64,000 nucleotides of DNA from Streptococcus parasuis (GCF_021654455.1 NZ_AP024276.1:310001-374000); one strand, 5' to 3'; positions 8,527-18,364 are shown, counted from the first letter of the stretch. Translations and numbers: made by a program. Notes: generated by a model not told the origin, from the sequence alone.

Positions 8527-10182
8527 ATGAAAAATTGGATGGACTATTTTAAGCCTCACATTGTTGATAGGGGCTGCAGTTTGTTTTTAAATGACGCTGT
8601 TCAAGAGCTTGAAGAGACAGATGAGGGCTACTGTGCACATGTCATTGGTAGTCAAGTCTACGAGGTTGCGATTGACTTTGAGTATGGTCAGCTGGTCAGT
8701 ATGTGGTGTGAGTGTCCCTATGCTCAGGAAATGAATCATTGTAAGCACATGGCTGCAGTCTTATTTGCTATTTCGGAGTTGGAGAACCAGCCAGTTGTCG
8801 AGGGCAAGGATGTGTCACTTGTCCAGCTCCTGGATAAATTGACAGTTGAGCAACTACGGGCTTTTGTTCTTGAATTAGCTCAAGAAGATAGGGAACTGGT
8901 CAATCGAATTCATCTGCGTTTTTCAGATCAGTTAACCACTCAGCAAGTGGAAAATGTGAAAAAGGAAATCAGAGACCTGGGGATTCCTTTTGAGGACAGG
9001 CGTTTGGGCTATATCGAGTATAAGCGGACTGGAGATTATGAACTGGCTGTGGAAAAGGCTATGGCTCGATATCTCCAACCACTACTTGATAGAAGTGAGT
9101 ATGAGAATTTTTTAGCGGTATCAGATACTTTTTACCATCAGCTTTGCCAGCAGGAGTTGGATGATTCCGATGGAACGATGGATAATTTGCTTTTTAGACT
9201 TGTAGGCTACTGGAAGAAATTATTGACCGTAGCTCCTTATTCGATTGCCCAGGAATTGCTGGACTGGTGTTTAGAAAAGCTAAATGGCTATGAGGTTGCA
9301 GAAGATTTTCTTATGGAATTTGTTGAGATGGAGTTTCAAGAAGAACAATTTCTTCAGCAGAAATTGACCTATTTTCAAGCAGACTTGCAGGCGATAATAG
9401 AAAAAGGAGATATGTCCTCTTGGTCATGGAAATTCCGTCGTGATCGCATTGCCTTACTGTGCTACAGGTTGCAGGTTCAATTGGGTTCTATGGAGGCAGA
9501 TTTGCTGAACTTCCAGGCCAAACATTGGGAGGTGGCTGGTCTCCGCAAACTGGCTATTGCTCAGGCTGTGGAAAATCAGCAACTAGAGCGTGCAGTTCAC
9601 CTCTTGCAGGAAAGTAAGCAGTTGGATGCCCAGTATAGGGGACTGGTGTCAGATTATAGCCAGCAGTTACGGGACATCTATCGGTCTCAGGGGCAAGATG
9701 ACAAGGTTAGAGAAGAACTGCTGGAGATGATTTTTTCAGCAGGTGATACTGATTTGAAGCTGATAGAGGAGTTACAGGACTTTGTTTCTAAAGAGGAATG
9801 GCAGAGCTACTTAGATGATTTGCTGGAGGATGGTCGTTTCCAGTCACAACAGTTGAGGTTGTTGCAATTGGCAGACCGACCGCAGGAATTATTGGACCGC
9901 ATTACAGAAAGTTACTGGTTCTTAGAAAATTTGGATTGCTTCGAGGACTATTTATCAGAGAAATTGCCTGAGCGATTACGAGATGCCTACGCTCAAGCGG
10001 TCTGTCAGCAGATGGAGGCAGCTAGTAGTCGAAGTCGCTATCGTCAGTTAGCAGGGTATTTAGTAAAAATTGCAGATTTACCTGATGGAGAAGCGGTGAG
10101 TGAAAGTCTTCGTGCTTTGTGGAAAGTCCAGTATCCGCGACGCAAAGCCATGATAGAGGAATTAGATGCGGTGAGGTGGTAA
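8527..10182 (+). CDS. SWIM zinc-finger protein
   Basis: A 551-residue protein with an N-terminal SWIM zinc finger: Cys-x-Cys (CECP, about residue 60) and Cys-x-His (CKHMAAVLF, about 74). SWIM domains bind DNA or proteins and occur with Snf2-type helicases; here no helicase domain follows. The remainder is a long helical repeat region rich in Leu, Glu and Gln, without catalytic motifs I can identify. ATG start with AAAGGAAA upstream and its own promoter. It is followed 12 nt later by an UPF0158 protein. Function unknown. Confidence 0.85.
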   Translation: MKNWMDYFKPHIVDRGCSLFLNDAVQELEETDEGYCAHVIGSQVYEVAIDFEYGQLVSMWCECPYAQEMNHCKHMAAVLFAISELENQPVVEGKDVSLVQLLDKLTVEQLRAFVLELAQEDRELVNRIHLRFSDQLTTQQVENVKKEIRDLGIPFEDRRLGYIEYKRTGDYELAVEKAMARYLQPLLDRSEYENFLAVSDTFYHQLCQQELDDSDGTMDNLLFRLVGYWKKLLTVAPYSIAQELLDWCLEKLNGYEVAEDFLMEFVEMEFQEEQFLQQKLTYFQADLQAIIEKGDMSSWSWKFRRDRIALLCYRLQVQLGSMEADLLNFQAKHWEVAGLRKLAIAQAVENQQLERAVHLLQESKQLDAQYRGLVSDYSQQLRDIYRSQGQDDKVREELLEMIFSAGDTDLKLIEELQDFVSKEEWQSYLDDLLEDGRFQSQQLRLLQLADRPQELLDRITESYWFLENLDCFEDYLSEKLPERLRDAYAQAVCQQMEAASSRSRYRQLAGYLVKIADLPDGEAVSESLRALWKVQYPRRKAMIEELDAVRW

Positions 10183-10194
10183 GATATTGCAGTC

Positions 10195-10626
10195 TTGCTA
10201 CAAGATGTAGTTGATTCGTTGCAGATGATTAGTCAAGGTGATAGGTACTATTATGGTAGTCACTTAGACGAATTGGTCTATCTGTCTGTTGAGGAGACGG
10301 GACCTGAAGCCCGTGAAGGTTTAGAAGAAGAGATTGAGGAGGATGTGGCTGAAAGGTTTGTTGGTCTACCGACTTATTTTGACTTCTACCCTTACACATT
10401 TATGAAACTCTATGTTTCTGATTTGACTGATGGAGACTTGTCTGGCCGTCTATCTCGAGCTATTCGAGGGCGAGGGGCTTTTAGACGTTTTAAGAATGAG
10501 TTAGAGAGATATGACCGTTTGGAAGAATGGTATGCCTTTGAAACACAATGTTACAAAGAACTTGTACTGGAATGGTGCCAGGAAAATAAGATTGCTATTG
10601 TAGCTAATCAGCATAAAAAGATGTAA
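10195..10626 (+). CDS. UPF0158 family protein
   Basis: About 143 residues, resembling UPF0158: N-terminal LQDVVDSLQM, a central acidic segment, then the RRFKNELERY and YAFETQCYKELVLEWCQEN blocks. The family has no assigned function that I know. The first available start is TTG at 10195, with GAGGTGG about 15 nt upstream; an ATT at 10186 is closer to that site, so the exact start is uncertain. It is almost certainly co-transcribed with the SWIM gene. Confidence 0.75.
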   Translation: MLQDVVDSLQMISQGDRYYYGSHLDELVYLSVEETGPEAREGLEEEIEEDVAERFVGLPTYFDFYPYTFMKLYVSDLTDGDLSGRLSRAIRGRGAFRRFKNELERYDRLEEWYAFETQCYKELVLEWCQENKIAIVANQHKKM

Positions 10627-10634
10627 TTTTTCCC

Positions 10635-10665
10635 TTGACTCTCACCTTACGTTATCCCTTATACT
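10635..10665 (+). promoter_or_regulatory. MerR-type promoter with 19-nt spacer
   Basis: TTGACT and TATACT are separated by exactly 19 nt, the stretched spacer that MerR-family activators correct by bending DNA. The spacer carries CTCACCTTACGTTATCCC, similar in style to TipA/Mta operators. It directly precedes the MerR gene, implying autoregulation. Confidence 0.75.
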
Positions 10666-10686
10666 GGGTATAGAGAGGAGATTTCT

Positions 10687-11415
10687 ATGAACGAAAATTG
10701 GACAGTAAAGCAGGTCAGTCAGTTGACAGGATTGACGGTGAGGACCTTGCACCACTATGACCAGATTGGTTTGCTCAAACCAGCATTAGTGGCTGAAAAT
10801 GGTTATCGCTACTATAATCGGGTGAATTTGGCTCGTCTGCAAGAAATTCTATTGTTTCGTGAGTTGGATTTTCCTCTCAAAGACATTCAGCAGCTTCTGG
10901 ATGTGACAGAAGTCAATCGTCAGCAGGTCTTGCGGGATCATATCACCCTTTTAGAGCTCAAAAGGGAACGGCTGGATCGCATCATCAATCACGCCAGATT
11001 GCTCACAGAAAAAGGAGGAGAAGTCATGGATTTTCACGCATTTGACAGCAGTCAACTAGAAGCCTACAAGGCGGAGGCCAAGGAGCGTTGGGGGAATACC
11101 TCAGCCTTTGCGGAATTTGAAGAGAAATACGATGCCAGTAAGGACCGGGTGTTTGCCCAAGAGATGCAGGCTATTTTTGAAGCTTTTGGAAAAATGCAGA
11201 ATATAGAAGTTAGTCATCCAGATGTGCAGGCTCAGGTAGCGAATTTGCGGGCCTATATCACGGAACATTTCTACACCTGCACAAAGGAAATTTTGCAAAA
11301 TCTGGGTTTCATGTATGTTGAAGATGAGCGATTTTCAGCCAATATCGACCGAGCAGGTGGACCAGGCACAGTAGCTTTTGTCAGTCAAGCCATTGCGATT
11401 TATTGCCAAGAATAA
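10687..11415 (+). CDS. MerR family regulator with TipAS effector domain
   Basis: A 242-residue activator of the TipAL/Mta/SkgA type. The winged helix is at residues 4-70 (TVKQVSQLTGLTVRTLHHYD, then NGYRYYN), followed by a dimerising helix to about 110 and a C-terminal TipAS-like antibiotic-binding domain (EKYDASKDRVFAQEM to the end). Family members are induced by binding thiopeptides or other drugs and activate efflux or binding proteins. ATG behind GAGAGGAG. The promoter at 10635-10665 has the 19-nt spacer expected of its own target. No efflux gene is adjacent, so the regulon must be elsewhere or only itself. Confidence 0.88.
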   Translation: MNENWTVKQVSQLTGLTVRTLHHYDQIGLLKPALVAENGYRYYNRVNLARLQEILLFRELDFPLKDIQQLLDVTEVNRQQVLRDHITLLELKRERLDRIINHARLLTEKGGEVMDFHAFDSSQLEAYKAEAKERWGNTSAFAEFEEKYDASKDRVFAQEMQAIFEAFGKMQNIEVSHPDVQAQVANLRAYITEHFYTCTKEILQNLGFMYVEDERFSANIDRAGGPGTVAFVSQAIAIYCQE

Positions 11416-11422
11416 ATAAGGA

Positions 11423-11448
11423 AAGTCTAGTGAGAACTAGGCTTTTTT
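11423..11448 (+). terminator. Terminator after the MerR gene
   Basis: AAGTCTAG and CTAGGCTT arms with a 6-nt loop, then a run of T. Confidence 0.7.
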
Positions 11449-11486
11449 GGTATACTAGATGTAGCTAGAGTGTAAGGAGGCACCCC

Positions 11487-11897
11487 ATGATTCAACCTAT
11501 TATGAAAGATATTTTCTTCCTGCAGCAGAAGTCTGAGCCTGCGACTCAGCTAGATGTGCAGGTAGGTCAAGATTTACAGGATACTTTGGTAGCCAACGCT
11601 CACGCCTGCGTGGGTATGGCGGCCAACATGATTGGCGTCAAAAAGCGGATAATCATCGTCAACATGGGCTTCACCAATCTGGTCATGTACAATCCCGTCC
11701 TCATCAGCAAGGCCAAGCCCTACCAGACAGAGGAAGGCTGCCTGTCGCTAGTAGGTACTCGCCCGACCACTCGCTATCAGGAAATTGAAGTAGAGTTTTT
11801 TGATGCTTCTTGGAAAAAGCGGAGACTAAAACTGACTGACTTCCAAGCCCAGATAGTTCAGCATGAACTAGATCATTTGGAAGGGATTGTTATCTAG
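11487..11897 (+). CDS. def: Peptide deformylase-like protein
   Basis: A 136-residue polypeptide deformylase homologue (removes the formyl group from N-terminal Met). All three motifs are present: motif I as GMAANMIGV (consensus GxGLAAPQIG), motif II as EGCLS and motif III as QHELDHLEG, giving the Cys and two His metal ligands and the catalytic Glu. Motif I is deviant (Met for Leu, Asn for Pro, Met for Gln), and the protein is short. Streptococci carry this second form beside a longer canonical Def, so it is possibly an accessory enzyme. ATG at 11487 has a GGAGG site. Confidence 0.88.
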   Translation: MIQPIMKDIFFLQQKSEPATQLDVQVGQDLQDTLVANAHACVGMAANMIGVKKRIIIVNMGFTNLVMYNPVLISKAKPYQTEEGCLSLVGTRPTTRYQEIEVEFFDASWKKRRLKLTDFQAQIVQHELDHLEGIVI

Positions 11898-11906
11898 TAG
11901 CTACCG

Positions 11907-11930
11907 AATCTACCGTCAGGTAGATTTTTT
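11907..11930 (+). terminator. Terminator after def
   Basis: AATCTACC and GGTAGATT form a perfect 8-bp stem with a GTCA loop, followed by T tract. Confidence 0.85.
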
Positions 11931-11949
11931 ATCGTCGTTTAGTTTATCT

Positions 11950-12012
11950 TTTATTACGTCGTTAACTCACCTTGCCTAACTCCAGTTATGTCTGCGGCTT
12001 GTTGCCTAGTAC
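11950..12012. repeat. Possible remnant of a BOX-like intergenic repeat
   Basis: The block contains CCTTGCC, CTGCGGCT and TTGCCTAGT in the order and spacing I remember from streptococcal BOX-type intergenic repeats. It is more GC-rich than the flanks. Recognised from memory only; copy number within this window is one. Confidence 0.4.
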
Positions 12013-12066
12013 TAAAAGTAAACTAAAAGACTATATCAAAAAGTCAAAAAAGGTCAAACAAAACTA

Positions 12067-12095
12067 TTGACTTTTACTGACCAATGATGTAAAAT
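12067..12095 (+). promoter_or_regulatory. clpL promoter
   Basis: TTGACT and TAAAAT are separated by 17 nt. The -35 box is part of an inverted CtsR-like box, so repressor binding would exclude RNA polymerase. Confidence 0.75.
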
Positions 12096-12098
12096 AAG

Positions 12099-12125
12099 AT
12101 TCGTAAGGTAAAGGACCTTACGAAT
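12099..12125 (+). other. Perfect 11-bp hairpin at the 5' end of the clpL leader
   Basis: ATTCGTAAGGT and ACCTTACGAAT pair perfectly around an AAAGG loop. It begins within a few nucleotides of the expected transcript start. No T tract follows, so it is not a terminator; a 5'-end stabiliser or a protein-binding site fits better. Confidence 0.7.
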
Positions 12126-12221
12126 TCTTTGAACAAAAGGTCAGTTTAGGTCAAATGAAAAGGATTTGACTTACTCTAGGACCTATTGGTCAGTAAAAGT
12201 TAAACTTCTAAGGAGGTTGTT

Positions 12222-12248
12222 ATGAAAGACAGGATTATACCCTACTAG
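12222..12248 (+). CDS. Putative 8-codon leader peptide upstream of clpL
   Basis: The ORF encodes MKDRIIPY and stops at TAG. It has a textbook ribosome binding site (AAGGAGG, 12210-12216) 5 nt before its ATG, better than the one before clpL itself. It is preceded and followed by the two identical CtsR-like boxes, and a T7 run starts five bases after the stop. It is too short for gene finders. Translation is inferred from the binding site only. Confidence 0.5.
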   Translation: MKDRIIPY

Positions 12249-12314
12249 CAATTTTTTTAAAACAAAGGTCAGTAAAAGTTAAAAACAATAGAATTTATAG
12301 ACGAGGTAACTACT

Positions 12315-14414
12315 ATGAACAACAATTTCAATAACTTTAACAATATGGACGATATTTTCAATCAACTCATGGGTAACATGGGCGGTTACAGTACAGAACG
12401 ACGTCGCTATTCTATCAATGGTCGTGAAGTGACACCAGAGGAATTTGCCATGTATCGTCAGACTGGTAAATTGCCACAATCAGAAGAAGTGGCACAAGCA
12501 CCATCTAAAGGTCAGATAAAGTCAGATGGAATACTAGCAAAATTGGGTCGCAATTTGACTCAAGAGGCTCGTGAAGGGAAATTGGATCCTGTTATTGGGC
12601 GAAATAAAGAAATCCAAGAAACATCTGAAATTTTGGCACGTCGTACTAAGAATAACCCCGTCCTAGTTGGTGATGCAGGTGTTGGTAAGACTGCAGTAGT
12701 TGAAGGTTTGGCACAAGCTATAGTTAATGGTGATGTGCCAGCAGCCATTAAGAATAAGGAAATCATTTCCATCGACATTTCGGGCTTGGAAGCTGGGACT
12801 CAATACCGTGGAGCTTTTGAGGAAAATGTACAAAACCTTGTTGATGAGGTTAAAAATGCTGGAAATATCATTCTTTTCTTTGATGAAATTCACCAAATTT
12901 TAGGGGCTGGTAGCACTGGTGGAGATTCAGGTTCTAAAGGCCTGGCAGACATCCTGAAGCCTGCTCTGTCACGTGGTGAACTGACTGTGATTGGAGCTAC
13001 AACACAGGATGAATACCGCAATACAATTCACAAAAATGCTGCCTTGGCTCGTCGCTTTAATGAAGTGAAGGTTAATGCTCCATCTGCAGAAGATACCTAT
13101 CTTATTTTGAAAGGCATTAAACCACTTTATGAAGCCCATCATAATATTGACTTGCCAGACGAAGTCTTGCATGCAGCAGTTGATTATTCTGTCCAGTATA
13201 TTCCACAACGCAGCTTGCCGGATAAGGCTATTGACTTGATTGATGTGACCGCGGCTCACTTGGCTGCTCAACATCCAGTGACTGATATAAAGACCTTAGA
13301 AGCAGAGATGATAGAAGCTAAAAAATTACAGCTTGAAGCGGCTGAAAAAGAAGACTATGAGAGAGCCTTGAATGAAAAAGTAAGGATTGACCATTTGCAA
13401 GAACAAATTAATAATCATACAGAACGTCAGAAAGTTGTTGCGAATGTGAATGACATTGCTCAAGCAGTAGAAAGAATGACAGGTATTCCAGTCTCACAAA
13501 TGGGGGCTTCAGATATTGAGCGTCTTAAAGGACTCAAAAATCGTTTAGCTACAAACGTTATTGGTCAAGAAGATGCCGTTGAAGCTGTATCTCGTGCGAT
13601 TCGTCGTAATCGTGCTGGCTTTGACGATGGCAATCGCCCAATTGGTTCCTTCCTCTTTGTTGGACCAACGGGAGTCGGTAAAACTGAGTTGGCTAAGCAA
13701 TTGGCGCTTGATTTATTTGGTAATAAAGAGGCAATCATCCGCTTGGATATGTCTGAATATAGTGATCGGACAGCTGTTTCAAAATTGATTGGTACGACAG
13801 CGGGTTATATAGGCTATGATGATAATTCACATACACTTACTGAGCGCGTACGTCGTAATCCCTATTCAATTGTCTTGTTGGATGAAATTGAGAAAGCTGA
13901 TGCACAAGTCATCACTCTACTTTTACAAGTTCTTGATGATGGTCATTTGACTGATGGACAAGGTAATCAGGTTAATTTTAAAAATACCATCATTATTGCA
14001 ACATCCAATGCTGGGTTTGGCTACGATATTCCAGAAGATGAGGAAAAACGTGATATCATGGACCGGATTGCGCCATATTTCCGTCCTGAATTTCTCAACC
14101 GTTTTAATGCGGTAATTGAATTCAAACACTTGGACAAAGAAGATCTTAAGGCGATTGTCGAATTGCTATTAAAACAGGTCAATAACACCTTAGCGAAAAA
14201 AGGTATTCATTTGGTGGTAACGGAAGCGGCTAAGGAATTACTGATGGAAGAAGGCTATGATAAAGCCATGGGTGCTCGCCCACTTCGTCGTGTAATCGAA
14301 AGCCAAATTCGGGATAAGGTTACAGACTTCTATTTGGATCATATTGAAGCTAAAAATTTAGAAGCTGATGTGGTAAATGGAACCATCCAAATCCAAGAGC
14401 AAAGCTTTGCTTAA
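12315..14414 (+). CDS. clpL: ATP-dependent chaperone/unfoldase ClpL
   Basis: A 699-residue HSP100 protein of the ClpL type, a heat-shock disaggregase that works without ClpP in streptococci and lactobacilli. The N terminus is an Asn-rich stretch ([12 protein letters not shown]) plus a [12 protein letters not shown] segment in place of a full Clp N domain. AAA+ domain 1 has Walker A GDAGVGKT (about residue 119) and Walker B FFDEIH; a short middle domain with an UVR-like helix ([13 protein letters not shown]) follows; AAA+ domain 2 has GPTGVGKT (about 450) and LLDEIEKA. Control is probably by CtsR at the boxes upstream. Length and domains are normal for the family. Confidence 0.96.
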   Translation: MNNNFNNFNNMDDIFNQLMGNMGGYSTERRRYSINGREVTPEEFAMYRQTGKLPQSEEVAQAPSKGQIKSDGILAKLGRNLTQEAREGKLDPVIGRNKEIQETSEILARRTKNNPVLVGDAGVGKTAVVEGLAQAIVNGDVPAAIKNKEIISIDISGLEAGTQYRGAFEENVQNLVDEVKNAGNIILFFDEIHQILGAGSTGGDSGSKGLADILKPALSRGELTVIGATTQDEYRNTIHKNAALARRFNEVKVNAPSAEDTYLILKGIKPLYEAHHNIDLPDEVLHAAVDYSVQYIPQRSLPDKAIDLIDVTAAHLAAQHPVTDIKTLEAEMIEAKKLQLEAAEKEDYERALNEKVRIDHLQEQINNHTERQKVVANVNDIAQAVERMTGIPVSQMGASDIERLKGLKNRLATNVIGQEDAVEAVSRAIRRNRAGFDDGNRPIGSFLFVGPTGVGKTELAKQLALDLFGNKEAIIRLDMSEYSDRTAVSKLIGTTAGYIGYDDNSHTLTERVRRNPYSIVLLDEIEKADAQVITLLLQVLDDGHLTDGQGNQVNFKNTIIIATSNAGFGYDIPEDEEKRDIMDRIAPYFRPEFLNRFNAVIEFKHLDKEDLKAIVELLLKQVNNTLAKKGIHLVVTEAAKELLMEEGYDKAMGARPLRRVIESQIRDKVTDFYLDHIEAKNLEADVVNGTIQIQEQSFA

Positions 14415-14429
14415 AAAATATAAAAAATA

Positions 14430-14467
14430 GAGAAAATTGGCATTAAAAATTCCAATTTTCTTTTTTT
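14430..14467 (+). terminator. Terminator after clpL
   Basis: GAGAAAATTGG and CCAATTTTCTT arms are followed by T7. Confidence 0.85.
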
Positions 14468-14535
14468 GTTACTCGCTAACAAATGCGATAAAACAGGCAC
14501 TTTTTCGATGATTAGAAACTTTTTTTATAAAATAC

Positions 14536-14564
14536 TTGACAGGTGCAAACGTTTGCGTTAAACT
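14536..14564 (+). promoter_or_regulatory. malQ-glgP promoter with operator in the spacer
   Basis: TTGACA and TAAACT are 17 nt apart. The spacer contains the palindrome GCAAACGTTTGC (14545-14556), which fits a LacI-family operator (MalR) and also most of a CcpA cre site. A second half-palindrome, GAAAACGTTTTT (14587-14598), sits over the ribosome binding site just before the ATG. Confidence 0.82.
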
Positions 14565-14598
14565 AATATACGTAACCGACAGAAAGGAAAACGTTTTT

Positions 14599-16107
14599 AT
14601 GACAAATCGTACCAGCGGAATATTAATGCATATTACCTCACTTCCAGGTAAGTTTGGTATTGGTACTTTTGGACAATCAGCCTATGATTTTGTTGATTTC
14701 TTGGTAGAAACAAAGCAAACTTATTGGCAGATTTTACCACTAACAACCACAAGCTACGGAGATTCTCCGTACCAGTCTTTCTCAGCAATTGCAGGAAATA
14801 CACACTTGATAGACTTCGACCTTTTGGTAGAAGAGGGGTTGTTGGCACCAGAAGATTTCCAAGATGTCAATTTCGGGGACAATCCTGAAAAAGTAGATTA
14901 TGCACTCATTTATCAAGCACGTCGTCCAATTTTGGAAAAAGCTGTCCAAGCATTTTTACAAGATGATAAGAAAAAAGCTACTTTTCTAGAGTTTGAAAAA
15001 GCTAACTCATCTTGGTTAACAGATTATGCTGAATTTATGGCTATCAAAGAATACTTTGGCAATAAAGCGCTCCAAGAATGGGAAGATAAAAAGGTGGTCG
15101 CTCGAAATGAAGAAGCACTTGATAAATATCGCTTAGAATTAGCCAATCAAATTGACTACTACAAAGTCACACAGTATTTCTTCTTCAGCCAATGGAAACA
15201 GTTGAAAGAATACGCGAACAAACACCACATCAAAATCATCGGAGATATGCCTATCTATGTATCCGCGGATAGTGTTGAAGTGTGGACAAAACCTCAACTA
15301 TTCAAATTAGATAGTGAACGCAAGCCGCTTTATGTAGCTGGTGTACCTGCTGATAACTTCTCAGCGGATGGTCAATTATGGGGAAATCCTATTTATGATT
15401 GGCCAGAACATGAAAAAACTGGCTATAACTGGTGGATTTATCGAATTCATGAAAGCTTTAAGCTGTATGATGTCCTTCGAATTGACCACTTCAAAGGTTT
15501 CTCAGACTTCTGGCAAGTCGATGGTAAGGCTGAGGTGGCCAAAGTAGGTACTTGGGAACCAGGCCCTGGCTACAGTTTATTCAAAGCTGTTAAAGAAACA
15601 CTTGGAGACCTTCCAATTATCGCGGAAGACCTTGGAAATATTGATGCCAAAGCTCGCAAATTGCTTGCAGATTGTGGCTATCCAGGTATGAAAATCTTAG
15701 AATTTGGTTTCTTTGACGTAACAGGTAAGAGCATTGATGCACCGCATCGTTGCATTCCTAATTCGGTTGCCTACACTGGAACTCATGATAATGAGGTTGT
15801 CAATGGTTGGTACAATAATCTTGAACCAGAGCAACAAGAATATGTAGATGCTTACAGCAATCGTAAACCGATTGAAAAAGTTAGCCAGGCAATGCTCCGC
15901 ATGTTATTTGCAACAGTAAGTGATACTGCTATTGCAACCATGCAAGACATCCTAGATTTGGGTGAAGAAAGTCGAATGAATATGCCATCTACTATCGGTG
16001 GAAACTGGGAATGGCGTATGAAAGCAGAAGATTTAACGCAAGAACGTAAAGACTTCTTGACAAAAATGACATTACTATATCAAAGAGGAAATGAACAACA
16101 TGACTAA
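14599..16107 (+). CDS. malQ: 4-alpha-glucanotransferase (amylomaltase)
   Basis: MalQ transfers glucan chains between maltodextrins, releasing glucose; with glycogen/maltodextrin phosphorylase it is the intracellular maltodextrin pathway. A 502-residue GH77 protein: [20 protein letters not shown] at the N terminus, [22 protein letters not shown] (catalytic Asp near residue 300), EDLGNI (Glu near 345) and GTHDNEVV. The frame is open 21 codons earlier, but the ATG at 14599 follows AGAAAGGAAA and gives the family N terminus. It overlaps glgP by 8 nt, so the two are one operon. Confidence 0.95.
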   Translation: MTNRTSGILMHITSLPGKFGIGTFGQSAYDFVDFLVETKQTYWQILPLTTTSYGDSPYQSFSAIAGNTHLIDFDLLVEEGLLAPEDFQDVNFGDNPEKVDYALIYQARRPILEKAVQAFLQDDKKKATFLEFEKANSSWLTDYAEFMAIKEYFGNKALQEWEDKKVVARNEEALDKYRLELANQIDYYKVTQYFFFSQWKQLKEYANKHHIKIIGDMPIYVSADSVEVWTKPQLFKLDSERKPLYVAGVPADNFSADGQLWGNPIYDWPEHEKTGYNWWIYRIHESFKLYDVLRIDHFKGFSDFWQVDGKAEVAKVGTWEPGPGYSLFKAVKETLGDLPIIAEDLGNIDAKARKLLADCGYPGMKILEFGFFDVTGKSIDAPHRCIPNSVAYTGTHDNEVVNGWYNNLEPEQQEYVDAYSNRKPIEKVSQAMLRMLFATVSDTAIATMQDILDLGEESRMNMPSTIGGNWEWRMKAEDLTQERKDFLTKMTLLYQRGNEQHD

Positions 16108-18364
16108 ATTTACAACATTTGCAGAAACAAATACTTCGAAAAAATTAGCTGATTTAACAAACGAAGAAATCTATCTTCAATTGTTAAACTACGTAAAAGA
16201 AGCTGCAGCTACAAAACCAAAAAATACAGGAAAACGTAAGGTTTACTATATTTCAGCCGAGTTCCTTATCGGTAAACTCTTGTCAAACAACTTGATTAAC
16301 TTGGGTGTGTACAAAGACATTCAAGCAGAATTGGCAGCGGCTGGTAAGTCATTGGCTCAAGTTGAAGACGTTGAACCAGAACCATCACTAGGTAACGGTG
16401 GACTTGGTCGTTTGGCTTCATGTTTTATTGACTCTATGTCAACACTTGCTATTAACGGTGAAGGTGTGGGTCTTAACTATCACTGTGGCCTTTTCCGTCA
16501 AGTATTTAAGAAAAATGAACAAGAAGCAGAACCAAACTTCTGGATTGAAAATGATTCTTGGTTGATTCCAACAACTATTAGCTATGATGTTCCATTCAAA
16601 AACTTCACTTTGAAATCAAAATTGGACCGTCTTGACATTCTTGGCTATAAAAAAGAAACTAAGAATTACCTTAACTTATTTGATATTGAGTCAGTGAATT
16701 ACAACTTGATTACAGATGGTATTTCATTTGACAAGACTGATATTAAAGAAAACTTGACACTCTTCTTGTATCCAGATGATTCTGATAAGAACGGTGAATT
16801 ACTCCGTATCTACCAACAATACTTCATGGTATCAAATGCTGCTCAACTTTTGATTGATGAAGCAATTGAGCGCGGTTCAAACTTGCATGACTTGGCTGAC
16901 TACGCTTATGTGCAAATCAACGATACTCACCCATCAATGGTAATTCCTGAGTTGATCCGTCTTTTGACTGAAAAACATGGTATTGAATTTGCGGAAGCAG
17001 TTGCCATCGTTAAGAATATGACTGGTTACACAAACCACACTATCTTGGCGGAAGCACTTGAAAAATGGCCACTTGAGTTCCTTGAAGAAGTGGTGCCACA
17101 CTTGGTTGATATCATCAAAGAATTGGATGCCCTTATTCGTGCAGAAATCAAAGACCCAGCAGTCCAAATCATTGATGAATCAGGTCGTGTACACATGGCT
17201 CACATGGATATCCACTTCTCTAACTCAGTGAACGGTGTAGCCGCGCTCCATACAGAAATTCTTAAAAACTCTGAATTGAAAGCTTTCTACGAGCTTTACC
17301 CAGAAAAATTCAACAATAAAACAAACGGTATCACTTTCCGTCGTTGGTTGGAATTTGCGAACCAAGACCTTGCTGATTACATCAAAGAATTGATTGGTGA
17401 TGAGTACTTAACAGATGCTACTAAACTTGAAAAATTGCTTGCATTTGCTGATGACAAGGAAGTTCATGCTAAGTTGGCTGAAATCAAATTCAATAATAAA
17501 TTGGCTTTGAAACGTTACCTTAAAGACAACAAAGGTATCGAACTGGATGAAAATTCTATTATTGATACACAAATCAAACGTTTCCACGAGTACAAACGCC
17601 AACAAATGAATGCCTTGTATGTTATCCATAAATACCTTGAAATCAAGAATGGTAACCTTCCAAAACGTAAAATCACTGTTATCTTCGGTGGTAAAGCAGC
17701 TCCAGCTTATATTATCGCTCAAGACATCATTCATTTGATTCTTTGCTTGTCAGAGTTGATCAATAATGATCCAGAAGTAAATAAATACCTCAATGTTCAT
17801 TTGGTTGAAAACTACAATGTAACTGTAGCTGAAAAATTGATCCCTGCAACTGATATTTCAGAACAAATCTCATTGGCTTCTAAAGAAGCGTCAGGTACTG
17901 GTAACATGAAATTCATGTTGAACGGTGCATTGACACTTGGTACCATGGACGGTGCAAACGTTGAAATCGCAGAACTTGCAGGTAGTGAAAATATTTACAC
18001 ATTTGGTAAAGACTCTGATACAATTATTGATCTTTATGACAAAGCAGGCTATGTTTCAGCTGACTACTACAACGGCGATGAAAATATTAAACGTGCAGTT
18101 GACTTTATCGTAAGCGATGAAGTGAAGGCGCTTGGTAACGAAGAACGTCTTGCACGCTTGCACCATGAATTGATTTCGAAAGACTGGTTCATGACCTTGA
18201 TTGACTTGGCTGAATACATCGAAGTAAAAGAACAAGTCTTTGCAGATTACGAAGATCAAGATTCATGGAACAAGAAAGTTGTTCATAACATCGCTAAAGC
18301 TGGATTCTTCTCTTCAGACCGTACGATTGAACAGTACAACGAAGACATTTGGCACAGCAACTAA
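16100..18364 (+). CDS. glgP: Glycogen/maltodextrin phosphorylase
   Basis: A GT35 phosphorylase that releases glucose-1-phosphate from alpha-1,4-glucans using PLP as cofactor. The PLP-site motif [19 protein letters not shown] near residue 600 is intact, as are [13 protein letters not shown] and [10 protein letters not shown]. Two ATG codons are possible: 16091 lies only 2 nt from AGAGG, whereas 16100 is 11 nt away and gives [10 protein letters not shown], which I prefer; 754 residues. The start lies within the end of malQ. In streptococci this gene is called malP as well as glgP. Confidence 0.95.
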   Translation: MTKFTTFAETNTSKKLADLTNEEIYLQLLNYVKEAAATKPKNTGKRKVYYISAEFLIGKLLSNNLINLGVYKDIQAELAAAGKSLAQVEDVEPEPSLGNGGLGRLASCFIDSMSTLAINGEGVGLNYHCGLFRQVFKKNEQEAEPNFWIENDSWLIPTTISYDVPFKNFTLKSKLDRLDILGYKKETKNYLNLFDIESVNYNLITDGISFDKTDIKENLTLFLYPDDSDKNGELLRIYQQYFMVSNAAQLLIDEAIERGSNLHDLADYAYVQINDTHPSMVIPELIRLLTEKHGIEFAEAVAIVKNMTGYTNHTILAEALEKWPLEFLEEVVPHLVDIIKELDALIRAEIKDPAVQIIDESGRVHMAHMDIHFSNSVNGVAALHTEILKNSELKAFYELYPEKFNNKTNGITFRRWLEFANQDLADYIKELIGDEYLTDATKLEKLLAFADDKEVHAKLAEIKFNNKLALKRYLKDNKGIELDENSIIDTQIKRFHEYKRQQMNALYVIHKYLEIKNGNLPKRKITVIFGGKAAPAYIIAQDIIHLILCLSELINNDPEVNKYLNVHLVENYNVTVAEKLIPATDISEQISLASKEASGTGNMKFMLNGALTLGTMDGANVEIAELAGSENIYTFGKDSDTIIDLYDKAGYVSADYYNGDENIKRAVDFIVSDEVKALGNEERLARLHHELISKDWFMTLIDLAEYIEVKEQVFADYEDQDSWNKKVVHNIAKAGFFSSDRTIEQYNEDIWHSN

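Larger units (their letters stand above)
12042..12283 (+). promoter_or_regulatory. Five CtsR-like operator boxes
   Basis: CtsR represses clp genes at RGTCAAA-NAN-RGTCAAA. Five 17-nt matches or near matches occur: 12042-12058 (AGTCAAAAAAGGTCAAA, perfect), 12066-12082 (reverse orientation, over the -35 box), 12139-12155 (GGTCAGTTTAGGTCAAA), and 12188-12204 and 12267-12283, which are identical to each other (GGTCAGTAAAAGTTAAA). The last three lie downstream of the predicted transcription start. Only the first is a perfect match; the others share GGTCAGT as one half. Confidence 0.7.
11931..12314 (+). other. clpL upstream region and leader
   Basis: This stretch has no ordinary gene. It holds, in order, the repeat-like block, a CtsR-like box, a promoter overlapped by a second box, an 11-bp hairpin, two more boxes, an 8-codon leader ORF, a fifth box and then the clpL start. 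The predicted leader is about 210 nt long. Confidence 0.75.

Noticed and set aside
11487..11897. def-like gene as a broken pseudogene because motif I departs from the consensus
   Set aside because: The metal ligands Cys and two His and the catalytic Glu are intact, the frame is open, and the same short form exists in other streptococci.
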